Shown one piece after another: positions 1-8,052 of a stretch of DNA of 43,187 nt; position 1 is the stretch's first letter, and each line of letters starts with the position of its first letter. This DNA comes from Rhodoferax sp. (GTDB lineage: Bacteria; Pseudomonadota; Gammaproteobacteria; Burkholderiales; Burkholderiaceae_C). The stretch spans positions 1-43,187 of the forward strand of contig NZ_JANXMU010000074.1 in NCBI RefSeq assembly GCF_025354435.1, read 5' to 3'. The translations under genes and the position numbers were made by a program. Under the pieces are notes generated by a model, which was not told where the DNA came from, did no database searches, and saw nothing but the letters and a program-made list of their open reading frames with translations.

Positions 1-64
1 GTTTGCGGTGCTGGGCGAATCCCGCTTCTTGGTCGGCGGCCAGGGCCAGGGTGTGTTGCTTCAT
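1..64 (-). CDS. IS5 family transposase, N-terminal fragment (partial)
   Basis: Read on the minus strand from the ATG at 64, the frame gives MKQHTLALAADQEAGFAQHR, the characteristic N-terminus of IS5-group DDE transposases, and stays open to the window edge. A purine-rich AAGGCGACAAAG precedes the ATG. Only about 21 codons are visible, so the catalytic DDE residues cannot be checked. The assignment rests on this N-terminal signature and on the terminal-repeat-like sequence about 70 bp upstream. Confidence 0.7.
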   Translation of the reverse strand, partial: MKQHTLALAADQEAGFAQHRK

Positions 65-136
65 CTTTGTCGCCTTGTGAGGGATGACAATACCAATGCA
101 AGTCACGCGCCAGGTCGGGACTTATTCAGCGTTGCC
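1..136 (-). mobile_element. IS5-family insertion sequence, end only (runs off left edge)
   Basis: The minus strand carries the beginning of an IS5-type transposase, and the sequence from 136 downward starts GGCAACGCTGAATAAGTCC, which looks like an IS5-type terminal inverted repeat. Directly outside it lies TTAA (137-140), which fits the YTAR-type target preferred by this family. Homology to the C39 ABC exporter begins exactly there. The other end and the target duplication lie outside the window, so the exact boundary is inferred. Confidence 0.7.
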
Positions 137-2020
137 TTAAGTCTGCCCTGCATCCTGCATTGGGATTTGAAGCATTTTGTCGTGTTGCGACGGGTAGGGC
201 GCGAGCGCATCGACATTCTGGACCCGGCCCGCGGGCAGCGCAGCCTGGGGCGCGAGGAGGCCAGCCGTTCGTTTACCGGCGTGGCGCTGGAGTTGTCACC
301 TGGCGCGGAGTTCCAGCCTAAAAAAGAACGCCAGCAATTGCGTCTGGGTACGTTGCTGGGCAAGGTGCGGGGCTTGCGGCGCTCGCTGCTACAGGTGTTT
401 GCGCTGGCGGCGGCACTTGAGGTGTTTGGTCTGGTGCTGCCGTTCTTTTCGCAATGGGTGATTGACGATGTGCTGGTGTCGGGTGACGCAGATCTGCTGG
501 CCGTACTGGTCGTGGGGCTGGTGTTGGTGGGTGGTTTTCAGGTGGCGGCGGGCTGGGTGCGCGGCTGGGTGCTGATGCACAGGACTACCACCTTGAACTT
601 GCAATGGGTCAGCAACACCTTTGCCCATTTGCTGCGTCTGCCGATGGCCTGGTTTGAAAAGCGCCATCTGGGTGATGTGGTGTCGCGCTTTGGCAGCATC
701 AACACCCTGCAACAGACGTTGACCAGCGGCATGGTGGGCGCGGTGATCGACGGCATCATGGCGGTGGTGACGCTGGGGGTGATGCTGGTTTACAGCCCGT
801 TGTTGTCTGCTGTGGCGGCGGCGGCTGTGGTGGTGTATGCCGTGGTGCGGGTGCTGCGCTATGGTGTGGTGCGCCAGGCCAACGGTGAGCAAATTGTGCG
901 TGTGGCGCAACAGCAAAGCTACTTTATGGAAAGCATTCGGGGGGTACAGGCATTGAAGCTGTTTAACCGCGAGGACGACCGGTTGCGCCGCTTCATGAAC
1001 CTGGCGGTGGAAAGCACCAATGCCGGGCTGCTGGTGCAGCGCCAGTCTCTGGCTTTCAATGCGCTGAATGGTTTTTTGGTGACTGCGGAGAACGCTGCAG
1101 TGCTGTATCTGGGGGCCAAGCTGGTGCTGGATGCGCACTTGTCTGTGGGCATGCTGGTGGCCTTTTTGGGCTACAAGGGGCAGTTTGTGGGGCGGGCTTC
1201 GGCACTGGTAGACCAGGCTTTGTCGTTCAGGATGCTGGGCCTGCAAACCGCGCGGCTGGCCGACATTGTTTTGACCCGGCCCGAGCCGCGCCTGGATGCC
1301 GATGCCTATCGATCCCAGGATGCAGTCCAAACCGGTTTGCCCGCCTCCATCGAGTTGCGCAACGTGCGCTTTCGCTACGCGGCAGACGAGCCTTGGGTGC
1401 TCAAAGATCTCAGCCTGTGCATCGAGGCGGGCGAGTCGGTGGCGATTACCGGGCCTTCTGGTTGCGGTAAAACCACCTTGCTGAAAATCATGCTGGGCCA
1501 GCTGAAGCCGGAAGAGGGCGATGTGCTGGTGGGTGGCCTGCCGATCAAGCAGCTAGGCTTGCAGGCGTGGCGCGACATGGTGGGCGTGGTGATGCAGGAT
1601 GACCGTTTGTTCGCCGGATCGGTAGCTGAAAACATTGCCCTGTTTGACCCGCACATAGACTATGCCCGGATCGAGGAAGTGGCCCAGATGGCGGCGGTAC
1701 ACAGCGCAATTGTCCGCATGCCCATGGGCTACAACACCTTGGTGGGCGATATGGGCAGCGCCCTGTCGGGCGGGCAACGCCAGCGGGTGGTGCTGGCGCG
1801 GGCACTGTACAAGCAACCCCAAATTTTGTTGCTGGACGAGGCCACCAGCCACCTGGATACCGACACCGAGAGCCTGGTGAACCAGGCCATCCAGCAGTTG
1901 GACATGACCCGGATCGTCATCGCCCACCGCCCGCAGACTATTGCGGCCATGGGGCGGGTGGTGGCTTTGGGGACTTCAATGGCTGGAACTTTTATAGGCA
2001 GGATGGGATGCGTATGTTGA
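137..2020 (+). pseudogene. Peptidase-domain (C39) ABC exporter, 5' part replaced by an IS5-like element
   Basis: This is an ABC transporter of the bacteriocin/double-glycine-leader export type (LahB/CvaB-like). These inner-membrane proteins cleave and export leader peptides. Only the tail of the C39 protease domain remains: the catalytic-His segment LPCILHWDLKHFVVL and the Asp segment ILDPARG. The Cys-containing first half is missing. It is followed by six predicted membrane helices and a complete ATPase with Walker A GPSGCGKTT, signature LSGGQRQR, Walker B ILLLDEATSHLD and the switch His in VIAHRP. The frame is open leftwards into the IS, but the first 43 codons from the GTG at 8 are IS sequence, not family sequence. 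The last 15 or so residues also diverge from the family. The membrane and ATPase parts could still be made from an internal start, but the protease cannot be functional as it stands. Confidence 0.75.
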
Positions 2021-2856
2021 AAACCATGCGGATTGTTATAGTTTTGATAGCTGCCTTCGCTCTAGCAGCTTGCGCTACCTCCCCTTATTCTTCTGAAAAC
2101 AAGGCCAAAAGTGATGCCTTGCTGGCGCAGCAGGTCGTTCAGGCGCAAGCCACGTTGGCAGAGTTTGCAACGCCCCGGCTGCTGTTTGTGGGCGTGGCCA
2201 TGGACGACCGGTCTACCGCCTTTCGCAATGACGTGCAGTTGGCCGAACAGGTCGCGCTGGCCATAGACCCGCATGCGGTTGTTTTCAAATTGGCTAATCC
2301 GGCGCCGTTGCAGGATGCCGATTGGCCGTATGCCACCCGGGAGAATATCCAGCAGGTGCTGCAAACGCTGGGGGCGTTGGCCCGTCCGCAAGACAAGCTA
2401 ATGCTGCTGCTGTCGTCACACGGCGCGCCCGGTTTGCTGGCGGTGCATGCGGGCCATAAGCCTTTGGGCGTGGTGGGCGCAAGCGATTTGGCGCAGTGGT
2501 TGCAGCCGCTGCAAAAGCAGCCCACCTTGCTGCTGGTGTCGGCTTGCTTTTCCGGTTCTTTATTGGATGCTTTGCAGCAGCCCACGCGCATGATCTTCAC
2601 CGCTGCGGCCAAGGACCGGGTGTCGTTTGGCTGCCAGAGCCAAAGTGACAACACTTACTTCATCAAGGAACTGTTACGCCAGCCCGGCCTGTTGAACCTC
2701 TCTGTGCGGGAGGCCATGCAGCAAGCCCAGCGAGGCGTGGCCGCGTTGGAGGAGGCGCAGCACCTCAAACCGCCCTCCATGCCACAGCAGCACTACGGGA
2801 AAGACGTGCAGGATTGGTCGCGCCAAAAGATCAATCAGTGGCTGGTATTTCCGTGA
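2008..2856 (+). CDS. C13 (legumain/caspase-like) peptidase family lipoprotein
   Basis: The product has 282 residues when started at the first ATG, which has AGGATGGG just upstream; ATGs at 2014 and 2026 are alternatives. A hydrophobic N-terminus ending in the lipobox LAAC predicts a lipoprotein. The body matches bacterial Peptidase_C13 proteins: a strand followed by SSHG (His138) and a second strand followed by SACFSG (Cys180), which is the caspase-fold His/Cys dyad, and then the AAAKDRVSFGC segment. Family knowledge says Asn- or Asp-directed cysteine protease, but the substrate is unknown. The gene overlaps the end of the damaged ABC exporter by 13 bp, so the two may be co-transcribed. Part of the signal-peptide coding sequence resembles the intergenic repeat family seen elsewhere in the window. 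Confidence 0.8.
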   Translation: MRMLKTMRIVIVLIAAFALAACATSPYSSENKAKSDALLAQQVVQAQATLAEFATPRLLFVGVAMDDRSTAFRNDVQLAEQVALAIDPHAVVFKLANPAPLQDADWPYATRENIQQVLQTLGALARPQDKLMLLLSSHGAPGLLAVHAGHKPLGVVGASDLAQWLQPLQKQPTLLLVSACFSGSLLDALQQPTRMIFTAAAKDRVSFGCQSQSDNTYFIKELLRQPGLLNLSVREAMQQAQRGVAALEEAQHLKPPSMPQQHYGKDVQDWSRQKINQWLVFP

Positions 2857-2876
2857 ATCTGATTCATGGTATTTTT

Positions 2877-2925
2877 GGCCTCCAGTGCTTATTCCACAAG
2901 CGTTAGAAGCTATAAAAAAGCTAGC
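2877..2925 (-). repeat. Type B intergenic palindromic repeat, degenerate copy
   Basis: Read on the minus strand, this gives GCTTTTTTATAGC, then a degenerate AACGCTTGTGGAATAAGCACT dyad, then GGAGGCC. This is the same two-hairpin layout as the better copies at 16245 and 26014. Its outer edge includes the TAG stop codon (2923-2921) of the adjacent minus-strand transporter. Confidence 0.55.
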
Positions 2926-3811
2926 TCGATCGCCCGCTGGGCTCCACAATCACCAGCGCAATCCCACACACCAGCAAGCCCGCGCCGGTCCAGAAGGCGG
3001 CGGCCGGGGTTTCGGCAAAAAACACGTAGCCCAGCGTGGGGCTGAACAACAGCAGTGAAAAGCTGCCCGCTTCCACTGCCGACGCGTCGCCCGAGCGGTA
3101 GGCAAAAAAGTACGACAGGTAAATGCCCGACGCTGCCAGGCCCACGATGGGCAGCAGCACCCACAGCGCAGGCGGCACGCTGGGCAGGGCGAAGCCGCTG
3201 AGCACGCCAAAGCTGATCCAGCAGGCGGTCTGGCTCCAGGTGAGGATGGCGATGGGGTGCTCGTGGCCCGAATATTTTTTCAGCACCACACCCAGCATGG
3301 CTTCCATCAGCGCGCCAAACAAGGCCACCAGCGCGGCGGGCTGGAAGGCCCCGGCACCGGGCTGCAATATGGCCAGCACACCGGCAAAGCCCACCGCCAC
3401 GCCTAGCCAGCGCAGCCAGTGCGGGCGCTCGCCCAGCAGCCACACGCCCAGCGGCAGCATAAATAGCGCGCCAGTCATCAGGTAGGCGCTGGCCTCGGCC
3501 AGGGGCAGGTGCGACACGGCCCAGGCCGCGCATCCGGCGGAGGTCACGATAAAGCCCGCGCGCAGCAGGTGCATGCGCGGGTTGCGGGTGCGGATGACGC
3601 GGCCCCGCGTCCAGGCCACCAGCGGGGCCACCATCAGCAGGACCACGGTGGACTGCAAAAACAGCACCTGCCGGGGCGAGATGCCCTCGGCCATCAGGCG
3701 CTTGTTGCAGGCGTCCAGCACCGACCAGCACAGCATGGCCAGCACCACCAGCAGCACGCCCCGGGTATTGCCCGCCAGGCCGTGCCAGCGGGTTGATAAG
3801 ATTTTCAGCAT
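2921..3811 (-). CDS. EamA/DMT-family permease
   Basis: The protein has 296 residues with about ten hydrophobic segments arranged as two EamA repeats. The first begins near GVLLVVLAMLCWSVLDACNKRLM, and the second follows GAFQPAALVALFGALMEAML. This is the drug/metabolite transporter superfamily of inner-membrane exporters, with the RhtA/YdcZ-like size and layout. The start is the ATG at 3811; no good Shine-Dalgarno is visible. It is transcribed towards the C13 gene (convergent). The substrate cannot be told from the sequence. Confidence 0.85.
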   Translation of the reverse strand: MLKILSTRWHGLAGNTRGVLLVVLAMLCWSVLDACNKRLMAEGISPRQVLFLQSTVVLLMVAPLVAWTRGRVIRTRNPRMHLLRAGFIVTSAGCAAWAVSHLPLAEASAYLMTGALFMLPLGVWLLGERPHWLRWLGVAVGFAGVLAILQPGAGAFQPAALVALFGALMEAMLGVVLKKYSGHEHPIAILTWSQTACWISFGVLSGFALPSVPPALWVLLPIVGLAASGIYLSYFFAYRSGDASAVEAGSFSLLLFSPTLGYVFFAETPAAAFWTGAGLLVCGIALVIVEPSGRSS

Positions 3812-3845
3812 GGGATGGAGGATACGTGGATTTATAAGGTTTTTA

Positions 3846-3895
3846 GGCTTCTAGCGCAGATTGCACCTACGCAAGTAGCTATTTTTTATGTAGCG
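3846..3895 (-). repeat. Type B intergenic palindromic repeat
   Basis: On the minus strand: CGCTACATAAAAAATAGC, then TACTTGCGTAGGTGCAATCTG, then CGCTAGAAGCC. The first hairpin is AT-rich with GCTA/TAGC ends. The second pairs TGCGTAGGTG with the CTGCGC side. It sits in the gap between the divergent EamA gene and the patatin gene. Confidence 0.6.
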
Positions 3896-3986
3896 CTTGA
3901 CTATATAGGCTTGTACTGCATAGTAGGGATGCAGTTTGGGGGGCGCAGGTTCAGAATGGGCCACTAGCCGCCCGCCGGAGAAACCC

Positions 3987-6900
3987 ATGCCACCAGACCC
4001 GCATCCCGATAGCTTGCAAGCGCTTTGCGCGTCCGAGCGGGCCGCGGTGCTGGCGCGCAGGCAGCACGTGCTGGCCCAGCCACCAGCCGCCACTGAGGCG
4101 GGCCCGGGTGATGCCAGCGACCTGGATCTGCCCCGTGTGGGCCTGGCCTTGTCGGGCGGCGGCATCCGCAGCGCCACGTTTGCTCTGGGGCTGATGCGCG
4201 GTCTGGCGCAAAACCGCTGCGGCAGCGGCAGTGTGTCGCGCGGCCTTGCCCGCGATGGCCTGTTGGGGCGGCTGGATTATTTGTCCACGGTGTCGGGCGG
4301 CGGCTACATCGGGGCCATGTGGGGGCGGCTGGTGGCCACGTATGGTATCCAGGCGGCACAAAAACTGATGGCCGACGGGGCCTCGCCCGTGCTGGCCTGG
4401 CTGCGCCGTAATGGCCGCTACCTGAATCCCTCTGGCTCGCGCGATACCGGTACGGCCGTGGCCACCTATCTGCGGGCCTGGCTGGCCATCCACACCGAGC
4501 TGATGTTCACCTGCTTTGCGCTGGGCTTGCTGGTGTTGGCCCCTCACCTGCTGCAGCACCGCCTGCAGTGGCTCAACGGCTGGGTGGCCTGGCATACGCC
4601 GTGGTGGGTGCTGTCGCTGGTGGTGGCGCTGGCCACGGTGCCGGGCCTGATCGCGGGCTACTGGGCGGCGCGCGATGCGGGCGGCGACAAGGCGCTGGTG
4701 ACGCACCATCTGGGGTTGCGCGACGCGGTGTTTGTGCTGGTGGCCGGACTGTGCACCGCGCTGCTGTGGGGTAGCGTGGGGGCGGCGGGCCTGGGGATAT
4801 CGGTAGCGCAAGGGCCGGGCTGGCTGAATGCCTGCGCGCTGTTCATGGGCTCGCTCACTCTGGGCCAGGCTGGCGTGGTGCTGTGGCTTTGGCAATCGCG
4901 CAACGCATCGCATTCCCTGCTGGTGGCCCAGATCCGCCATGGGCTCACCAGTGCCCTGCGCGGGGCTTTGCTGCTGGCCCTGGGTTTGCTGGCGCTGGGC
5001 GCGCTGGATTTGCTGAGCTGGTGGCTGCTAGAGGCCTGGCTGGAGGCGCTGGATGCCAAGCGCGACGGTAACCCGTCGTGGCTGTGGGGCGGTCTGGGGG
5101 TGGGCGGCTTTGTGTTGCTGGTGCTGCGCAACCTGGTGCAGCCACTACAGCAAATGGCCGCCGAGACCAGCAAACAAAAGCAGGACTGGGTACCCCGACT
5201 GGTCAACCTGGCCAGTTTGCTGGCCTGCGTGGTGCTGGGGCTGGGCTGGCTGGTGCTGGTGCAGTGGTTTGTGTTTGCGCTGAACCCGTTTGGGGTGTTT
5301 GTGGATGTGCCTGCGGTGCTGCGGGTCGGGCTGCTGCTGGCGGCCTGGGCCACCTGGATGGTGCTGACGGCCGCCAATGCGCAAATGGCCAATTCGTCCT
5401 CATTGCACAGCTTTTACCGCGCGCGGCTGGTGCGCGCCTACCTGGCCGCGGGCAACAAAAACCGCCACATGGACGACCCCAGCAAACCCCGCTCCGACGT
5501 GACCCAGGTGGTGGAGGGCGACGACATGCACATGCACACCTACGCACCCGAGCAAAAAGGTGGCCCCATCCACCTCGTTAACACCTGCCTGAACCAGACC
5601 CGCGACTACCGCAGCGGCCTGTACAACGCCGACCGCAAGGGCGCGGCCGTTACCGCCAGCTGGCGCGGCTTCGAGGTGGGGCCCGGGGCTTTTGTGGCCC
5701 AAAAGAAGGGCCAGGATGTGGGCACCCTGGGCCGCTGGGTAGCGGTGTCGGGTGCCGCGGCATCGCCGGGGGCGGGGGCCTACACCTCGCGCGGTCTGGC
5801 GCTGCTGCTGTACCTGCTGGGCGTGCGCCTGGGCCACTGGATGCGCGCCCCCACCAAAAGCCCGGACCTGAAGTGGGGCAGCTGGTTTGGCTGGCGCTGG
5901 TGTCCCAAGCCGATGATGCTGGTCAACGAGGCGCTGGCCACCTTTTACGGGGTGGAGCGGCCCTGGTGGTATTTGTCGGACGGCGGGCATTTCGAGAACA
6001 CCGGGGTGTACGCCTTGCTCAAGCGCGAGCTGGACTTCATCATCCTGTCCGATGCCAGTTGCGACCCCGACTACGAGTTTGGCGACCTGGAAAACCTGGT
6101 GCGCAAGGCCCGCATCGACTTTGGGGCCGAAATCGACTTCTACAGCCATGCCGAGGCCGCACGGGTGCTGACCCGCCTGTTCACCCAGGAGCGCCGCGAG
6201 GTCACCGTGCTGTCACCCGAAGACATGCAAGACAACCACTCCTGCCGCGGCGTGCTGCTGGCGCGCATCCGCTACCGCCCCCGCCCCGGTCCGGGCGGGG
6301 CCGAGGTTCGGCCCGAAGGTACGCTACTGGTAGTCAAGCCCAACATGCACGACGCGCTGGACGTGGACCTGCTGGCCTACAAGCAAAAGCACCCCGGTTT
6401 TCCGCACGAATCCACCGCCGACCAGTCATTTGACGAGGCCCAGTGGGAGAGCTACCACCGCCTGGGCGAAGACTTTGGCCGTGCCTTGACCGACGAATGG
6501 CTGGCCCTGCTGCCCGGCTGGCGCAGCCCGGCCCACCACGGCATGCAGGTGGCAGCCCGGCTGGGCGGGATCAAAACCGGCGACTCCAAACCGTCCGAGC
6601 CCCTGTGGCGGCGCGGCGTACGGGCCACCGCCATCGGCACCACGCTGGGCCTGGGGGCCTCCGGCACGCTGATCGTGTCCCTGTGGCAGGTGCAAGAGCA
6701 GTTGCAGCGCAAAAGCAGCGATTTGCAAGCCGACACCAGCCAGCTGTACGCCAAAGTGTCCGAAAAATTGGACACCCTGGAAGATGCCTGCCCCAAGCTG
6801 CCCCAGCACATGTTGACCCAAACCGAAGACTTGCTGGGCCGTCGCGACAGTCCGGCCATGCGCCGCGTCGACGCCTCGGGTGTGGAGCGGCTGGTGGAGC

Positions 6901-7709
6901 AGATTACCGGGCAGTGCGCCAAGCTGGAGAACTATTTTGTGTGCAGCAACGCCATCCAGCAAAGAGTGCAGGACCTGTGCAGTTTGGTCAAAAAACCCCC
7001 CATCCTCAGCAGTGCCATGGGCTACTGGGTCAACGGTGCCAGCCCCGCCGACCAGGCGCGTGCCAGCCAGAAGCTGCACGACAGCCTGGTGGCAAAGTGG
7101 GATGCCCTGGGTGTGATGGCCCTGTTCCAGCTGTCGGTGGCACCGCCCAACGTGGGCACGGTCTATCCACCGCCGCCTGTTGTACAGCCCCCGCCGGTCG
7201 TGGTACCGGTGGATCCCACCGTGCCGGACACCAAGGCCCAGGCGGTCGCCCAGGCCTGTACCGGCAAAACCACGCTATACATCCAGGTCTACGACCCGGC
7301 ATCGTTTGCGGTGGCCAACGTGCTGCGCGACACCTTGAACCTGCAGGTCAGTGCCGCCGTGCAAGTGGCCCCGGTGGAAAACGTGGTGCGCAGCGCCGAT
7401 CTGCGTCAACAGCGCCGCCCCGAGCCCTGGCCCAAACCCACCTTTGTGTTGCACGACCGCGCTAACCCCAATGCCCCGGCCACGCCCACCGGCAGCCAGG
7501 CCTGCGCCAAGGCTTTGTCACAGTACCTGGGTGCGCCGTGGGTGCTGCCCGGTGCGCCCGACCAGGTGTGGATCCGTAATCTGCCCGACGCACTGAAAGC
7601 CACGCCCGGTGTGATCGAGTTGTGGCTCCCCTCCATCGCCAGCAAAAGCGCTGAGCGGGTGATGGACAACGCCAATTCCCCCCTGGCGATGGCCATGGTG
7701 GGAGAGTGA
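3987..7709 (+). CDS. Large membrane-embedded patatin-like phospholipase
   Basis: The ATG at 3987 (1240 aa) is preferred over the ATG at 3936 because GGAG lies seven bases before it. The N-terminus has the patatin oxyanion motif SGGGIRSATF (about residues 55-64) and the nucleophile elbow STVSGGGYIG with Ser103. The partner Asp is in WYLSDGGHFENTG (Asp665). Between them, about residues 167-468, lie roughly eight predicted membrane helices. A further helix and coiled-coil-like stretch (about 880-930), a proline-rich linker (PPPVVQPPPVVVP) and a C-terminal alpha/beta-like domain follow. Family knowledge predicts serine acyl hydrolase activity on lipids; very long patatins with internal membrane segments exist but are poorly studied. 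It appears to be a single-gene unit, convergent with the SRP RNA. Confidence 0.85.
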   Translation: MPPDPHPDSLQALCASERAAVLARRQHVLAQPPAATEAGPGDASDLDLPRVGLALSGGGIRSATFALGLMRGLAQNRCGSGSVSRGLARDGLLGRLDYLSTVSGGGYIGAMWGRLVATYGIQAAQKLMADGASPVLAWLRRNGRYLNPSGSRDTGTAVATYLRAWLAIHTELMFTCFALGLLVLAPHLLQHRLQWLNGWVAWHTPWWVLSLVVALATVPGLIAGYWAARDAGGDKALVTHHLGLRDAVFVLVAGLCTALLWGSVGAAGLGISVAQGPGWLNACALFMGSLTLGQAGVVLWLWQSRNASHSLLVAQIRHGLTSALRGALLLALGLLALGALDLLSWWLLEAWLEALDAKRDGNPSWLWGGLGVGGFVLLVLRNLVQPLQQMAAETSKQKQDWVPRLVNLASLLACVVLGLGWLVLVQWFVFALNPFGVFVDVPAVLRVGLLLAAWATWMVLTAANAQMANSSSLHSFYRARLVRAYLAAGNKNRHMDDPSKPRSDVTQVVEGDDMHMHTYAPEQKGGPIHLVNTCLNQTRDYRSGLYNADRKGAAVTASWRGFEVGPGAFVAQKKGQDVGTLGRWVAVSGAAASPGAGAYTSRGLALLLYLLGVRLGHWMRAPTKSPDLKWGSWFGWRWCPKPMMLVNEALATFYGVERPWWYLSDGGHFENTGVYALLKRELDFIILSDASCDPDYEFGDLENLVRKARIDFGAEIDFYSHAEAARVLTRLFTQERREVTVLSPEDMQDNHSCRGVLLARIRYRPRPGPGGAEVRPEGTLLVVKPNMHDALDVDLLAYKQKHPGFPHESTADQSFDEAQWESYHRLGEDFGRALTDEWLALLPGWRSPAHHGMQVAARLGGIKTGDSKPSEPLWRRGVRATAIGTTLGLGASGTLIVSLWQVQEQLQRKSSDLQADTSQLYAKVSEKLDTLEDACPKLPQHMLTQTEDLLGRRDSPAMRRVDASGVERLVEQITGQCAKLENYFVCSNAIQQRVQDLCSLVKKPPILSSAMGYWVNGASPADQARASQKLHDSLVAKWDALGVMALFQLSVAPPNVGTVYPPPPVVQPPPVVVPVDPTVPDTKAQAVAQACTGKTTLYIQVYDPASFAVANVLRDTLNLQVSAAVQVAPVENVVRSADLRQQRRPEPWPKPTFVLHDRANPNAPATPTGSQACAKALSQYLGAPWVLPGAPDQVWIRNLPDALKATPGVIELWLPSIASKSAERVMDNANSPLAMAMVGE

Positions 7710-7731
7710 TTTTTTTGGGGGGGGGAGAGTA

Positions 7732-7752
7732 GGGTGCCCAGAATAGGGACCC
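7732..7752. terminator. Imperfect stem-loop between convergent patatin and SRP RNA genes
   Basis: GGGTGCCC and GGGACCC can pair around a six-base loop with one bulged base. No T-tract follows on either strand, so it is at best a weak or Rho-assisted terminator shared by the two converging genes. Confidence 0.3.
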
Positions 7753-7766
7753 GGAAGAAATGGGGG

Positions 7767-7863
7767 TTGACGAACCTTACCCCGGCACTGGCTCCACAGT
7801 TAGGGCTGCTTGGTTCCCCACCTGACCCGGTTGGCCGCTTCACCATGCGGGAAGGTCCGTCAA
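7767..7863 (-). ncRNA. ffs: Signal recognition particle 4.5S RNA (small bacterial type)
   Basis: On the minus strand the terminal arms GACGGACCTT and AAGGTTCGTC pair over ten positions (one G-U), and flanking TTGAC/GTCAA bases extend this. The apical region reads GGGTCAGGTGGGG, AACCAAGCAGCCC. It keeps the GTCAGG and AAGCAGCC halves of the conserved Ffh-binding internal loop and a GGAA tetraloop. The tetraloop-closing pairs are GG/CC, where the E. coli RNA has CC/GG. The length of about 97 nt fits the small-type SRP RNA that binds Ffh for co-translational membrane targeting. The exact ends are inferred from pairing. Confidence 0.88.
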
Positions 7864-7868
7864 GGCAT

Positions 7869-7898
7869 ATTGTAAGCGAGGATATACGCCCCTAGCGA
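7869..7898 (-). promoter_or_regulatory. Promoter of the SRP RNA gene
   Basis: On the minus strand a -10 box TACAAT (7874-7869) ends five bases before the predicted RNA 5' end, as expected for sigma-70. The -35 position, 17-18 bp further up, has only a weak TCGCTA. Confidence 0.5.
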
Positions 7899-7987
7899 CG
7901 GCTGGGTGATCCACGTGCCTCTGGGGCGGTGCGCGCATTTCGTGTTGTTTTTGTCAGGTTTATGGGTGGATGGGCTTGTTTAGTTGA

Positions 7988-8005
7988 AATGTTATCGTTA
8001 ACATT
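7988..8005 (+). promoter_or_regulatory. LacI-family type operator upstream of gudD
   Basis: AATGTTATCGTTAACATT has perfect seven-base arms around a four-base centre with the central CG typical of LacI-family sites. It closely resembles the E. coli GntR (gluconate) operator ATGTTACCCGTAACAT. It lies about 50 bp before the gudD start and overlaps a possible -10 (TAACAT, 7999-8004) with a TTGTTT 17 bp upstream. A repressor responding to a sugar acid is inferred; no regulator gene is in the window. Confidence 0.6.
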
Positions 8006-8052
8006 GCGCTGTTTTGGATAAAACGCCATTTTTTCAATTTACGGAGACATCC

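Noticed and set aside
8-136. N-terminal 43 residues of the long frame running into the ABC exporter
   Set aside because: This stretch is the antisense of an IS5 transposase start and its terminal repeat, not a C39 domain or a signal peptide.
7710-7725. T7-G9 homopolymer tract, possible phase-variation switch
   Set aside because: It begins right after the patatin stop codon and lies in neither a reading frame nor a recognisable promoter, so length changes would not alter a protein. It may also be prone to sequencing error.
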